The position numbers were made by a program, and so were the translations under genes. From NCBI RefSeq assembly GCF_038595005.1, contig NZ_CP151997.1, positions 2,108,001 through 2,172,000 on the forward strand: a DNA stretch of 64,000 nt. The letters are read 5' to 3'. The notes under the pieces are model-generated. The model saw nothing but the letters and a program-made list of their open reading frames with translations. It was not told the origin of the DNA and did not search any database. The stretch is from Chryseomicrobium sp. FSL W7-1435. Its GTDB lineage: Bacteria > Bacillota > Bacilli > Bacillales_A > Planococcaceae. Shown piece after piece: positions 63,712 to 64,000 of the stretch. Numbering within the stretch: the stretch's first letter is position 1; every line of letters begins with the position of its first letter.

Positions 63712-64000
63712 TTAACCTGAAATATAGGAAAAACAAATACTCTCTGCTACTGACTCGCCATCTAATTCTTCAATGACTTTAGCCGTCCATTGCGACGTGG
63801 ATAAGAACCTATTTGTTGAAAGGTCTGCCGTGAAATAACCATCCTGTAAGACACGCTCCACTGCATCTTCAATCGCTTTTGCTTCAGCTTTCAAGCCAAA
63901 TGAATGTTCTAACAGCATGGCTGCTGATAAGATAGCTCCTGCTGGATTTGCTAGTTCTTTCCCGGCAATATCGGGTGCTGATCCATGAATTGGCTCATAA
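63712..64000 (-). CDS. leuB: 3-isopropylmalate dehydrogenase, C-terminal part (5' end outside the window)
   Basis: The frame enters from the right edge and ends at 63712, giving the last 95 residues. The conserved [30 protein letters not shown] block is a clear LeuB signature (cofactor-binding region of the isopropylmalate/isocitrate dehydrogenase family). It oxidatively decarboxylates 3-isopropylmalate with NAD. The first operon genes (leuA, ilv genes) would lie beyond the window. Confidence 0.96.
   Translation of the reverse strand, partial: YEPIHGSAPDIAGKELANPAGAILSAAMLLEHSFGLKAEAKAIEDAVERVLQDGYFTADLSTNRFLSTSQWTAKVIEELDGESVAESICFSYISG

Overview
The window is a chromosomal segment of a low-GC, Gram-positive, endospore-forming Bacillales bacterium. 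The evidence is the spoVAC-spoVAD-spoVAE cluster with spoVIF and a CotY/CotZ coat protein, a Trp T-box leader, consensus CtsR and FapR operators, addAB, mecA/spx/spxH, and gene blocks laid out as in Bacillus subtilis (yjcHGF, yjbI-O, fabH-fabF, yitS/U/W, ftsEX-ctpB-minJ-csbA, prfB-secA-hpf). Gene content and block order look most like the Planococcaceae side of Bacillales; that placement is inference. There is no phage, plasmid, insertion sequence, CRISPR array, rRNA or tRNA gene in view. Almost everything is core genome, and the unusual material lies between the genes.

Layout. 1-5.4 kb: end of a sensor histidine kinase, an aldehyde dehydrogenase, a lipoprotein nuclease, yutG and the yjcH-yjcG-yjcF operon. 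5.4-8.1 kb: sporulation island with candidate sigma-G and sigma-K promoters. 8.2-14.2 kb: mgtE, an RluA-type pseudouridine synthase, NAD kinase, a small (p)ppGpp synthetase, UPF0738, then the divergent CYTH protein, truncated haemoglobin and SpxH. 14.4-18.7 kb: pepF, a broken coiA, mecA and spx. 19.1-27.8 kb: a secreted DUF4015 hydrolase, T-box-controlled trpS and an opp operon in order D-F-B-C-A. 28-35 kb: FapR-boxed fabH-fabF, yjzD, a CtsR-boxed ClpB without its N-domain, yitW, yitU and a DegV protein. 35.1-36 kb: six 125-bp tandem repeats plus a dispersed element. 36-49.8 kb: a membrane-anchored, apparently inactive GH13 protein, yisL, yisK, a DUF418 protein, addB-addA, signal peptidase I, a DedA-like protein, csbA and minJ. 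49.8-58.3 kb: ctpB, a ResA-like/membrane protein pair, an EnvC-like peptidase with ftsX and ftsE, cccB, a YitT protein and frameshifted prfB. 58.3-64 kb: secA, hpf and the leuB-leuC-leuD end of a leucine operon.

Functionally, several neighbours form one circuit: SpxH, MecA and Spx belong to ClpXP/ClpCP proteolysis, and ClpB is under CtsR. FtsE-FtsX plus the LytM protein is a divisome hydrolase-activation module. AddAB remains for DNA repair while the competence gene coiA is degraded.

The two most notable signals are non-coding. One is a dispersed 3' element (five copies, always directly downstream of and in sense with a gene) made of a GC-rich arm followed by a terminator-like hairpin whose stem shows compensatory changes between copies. 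The other is a 6 x 125-bp tandem array fused to the DegV stop codon, whose units fold into nested stems and also carry compensatory changes.
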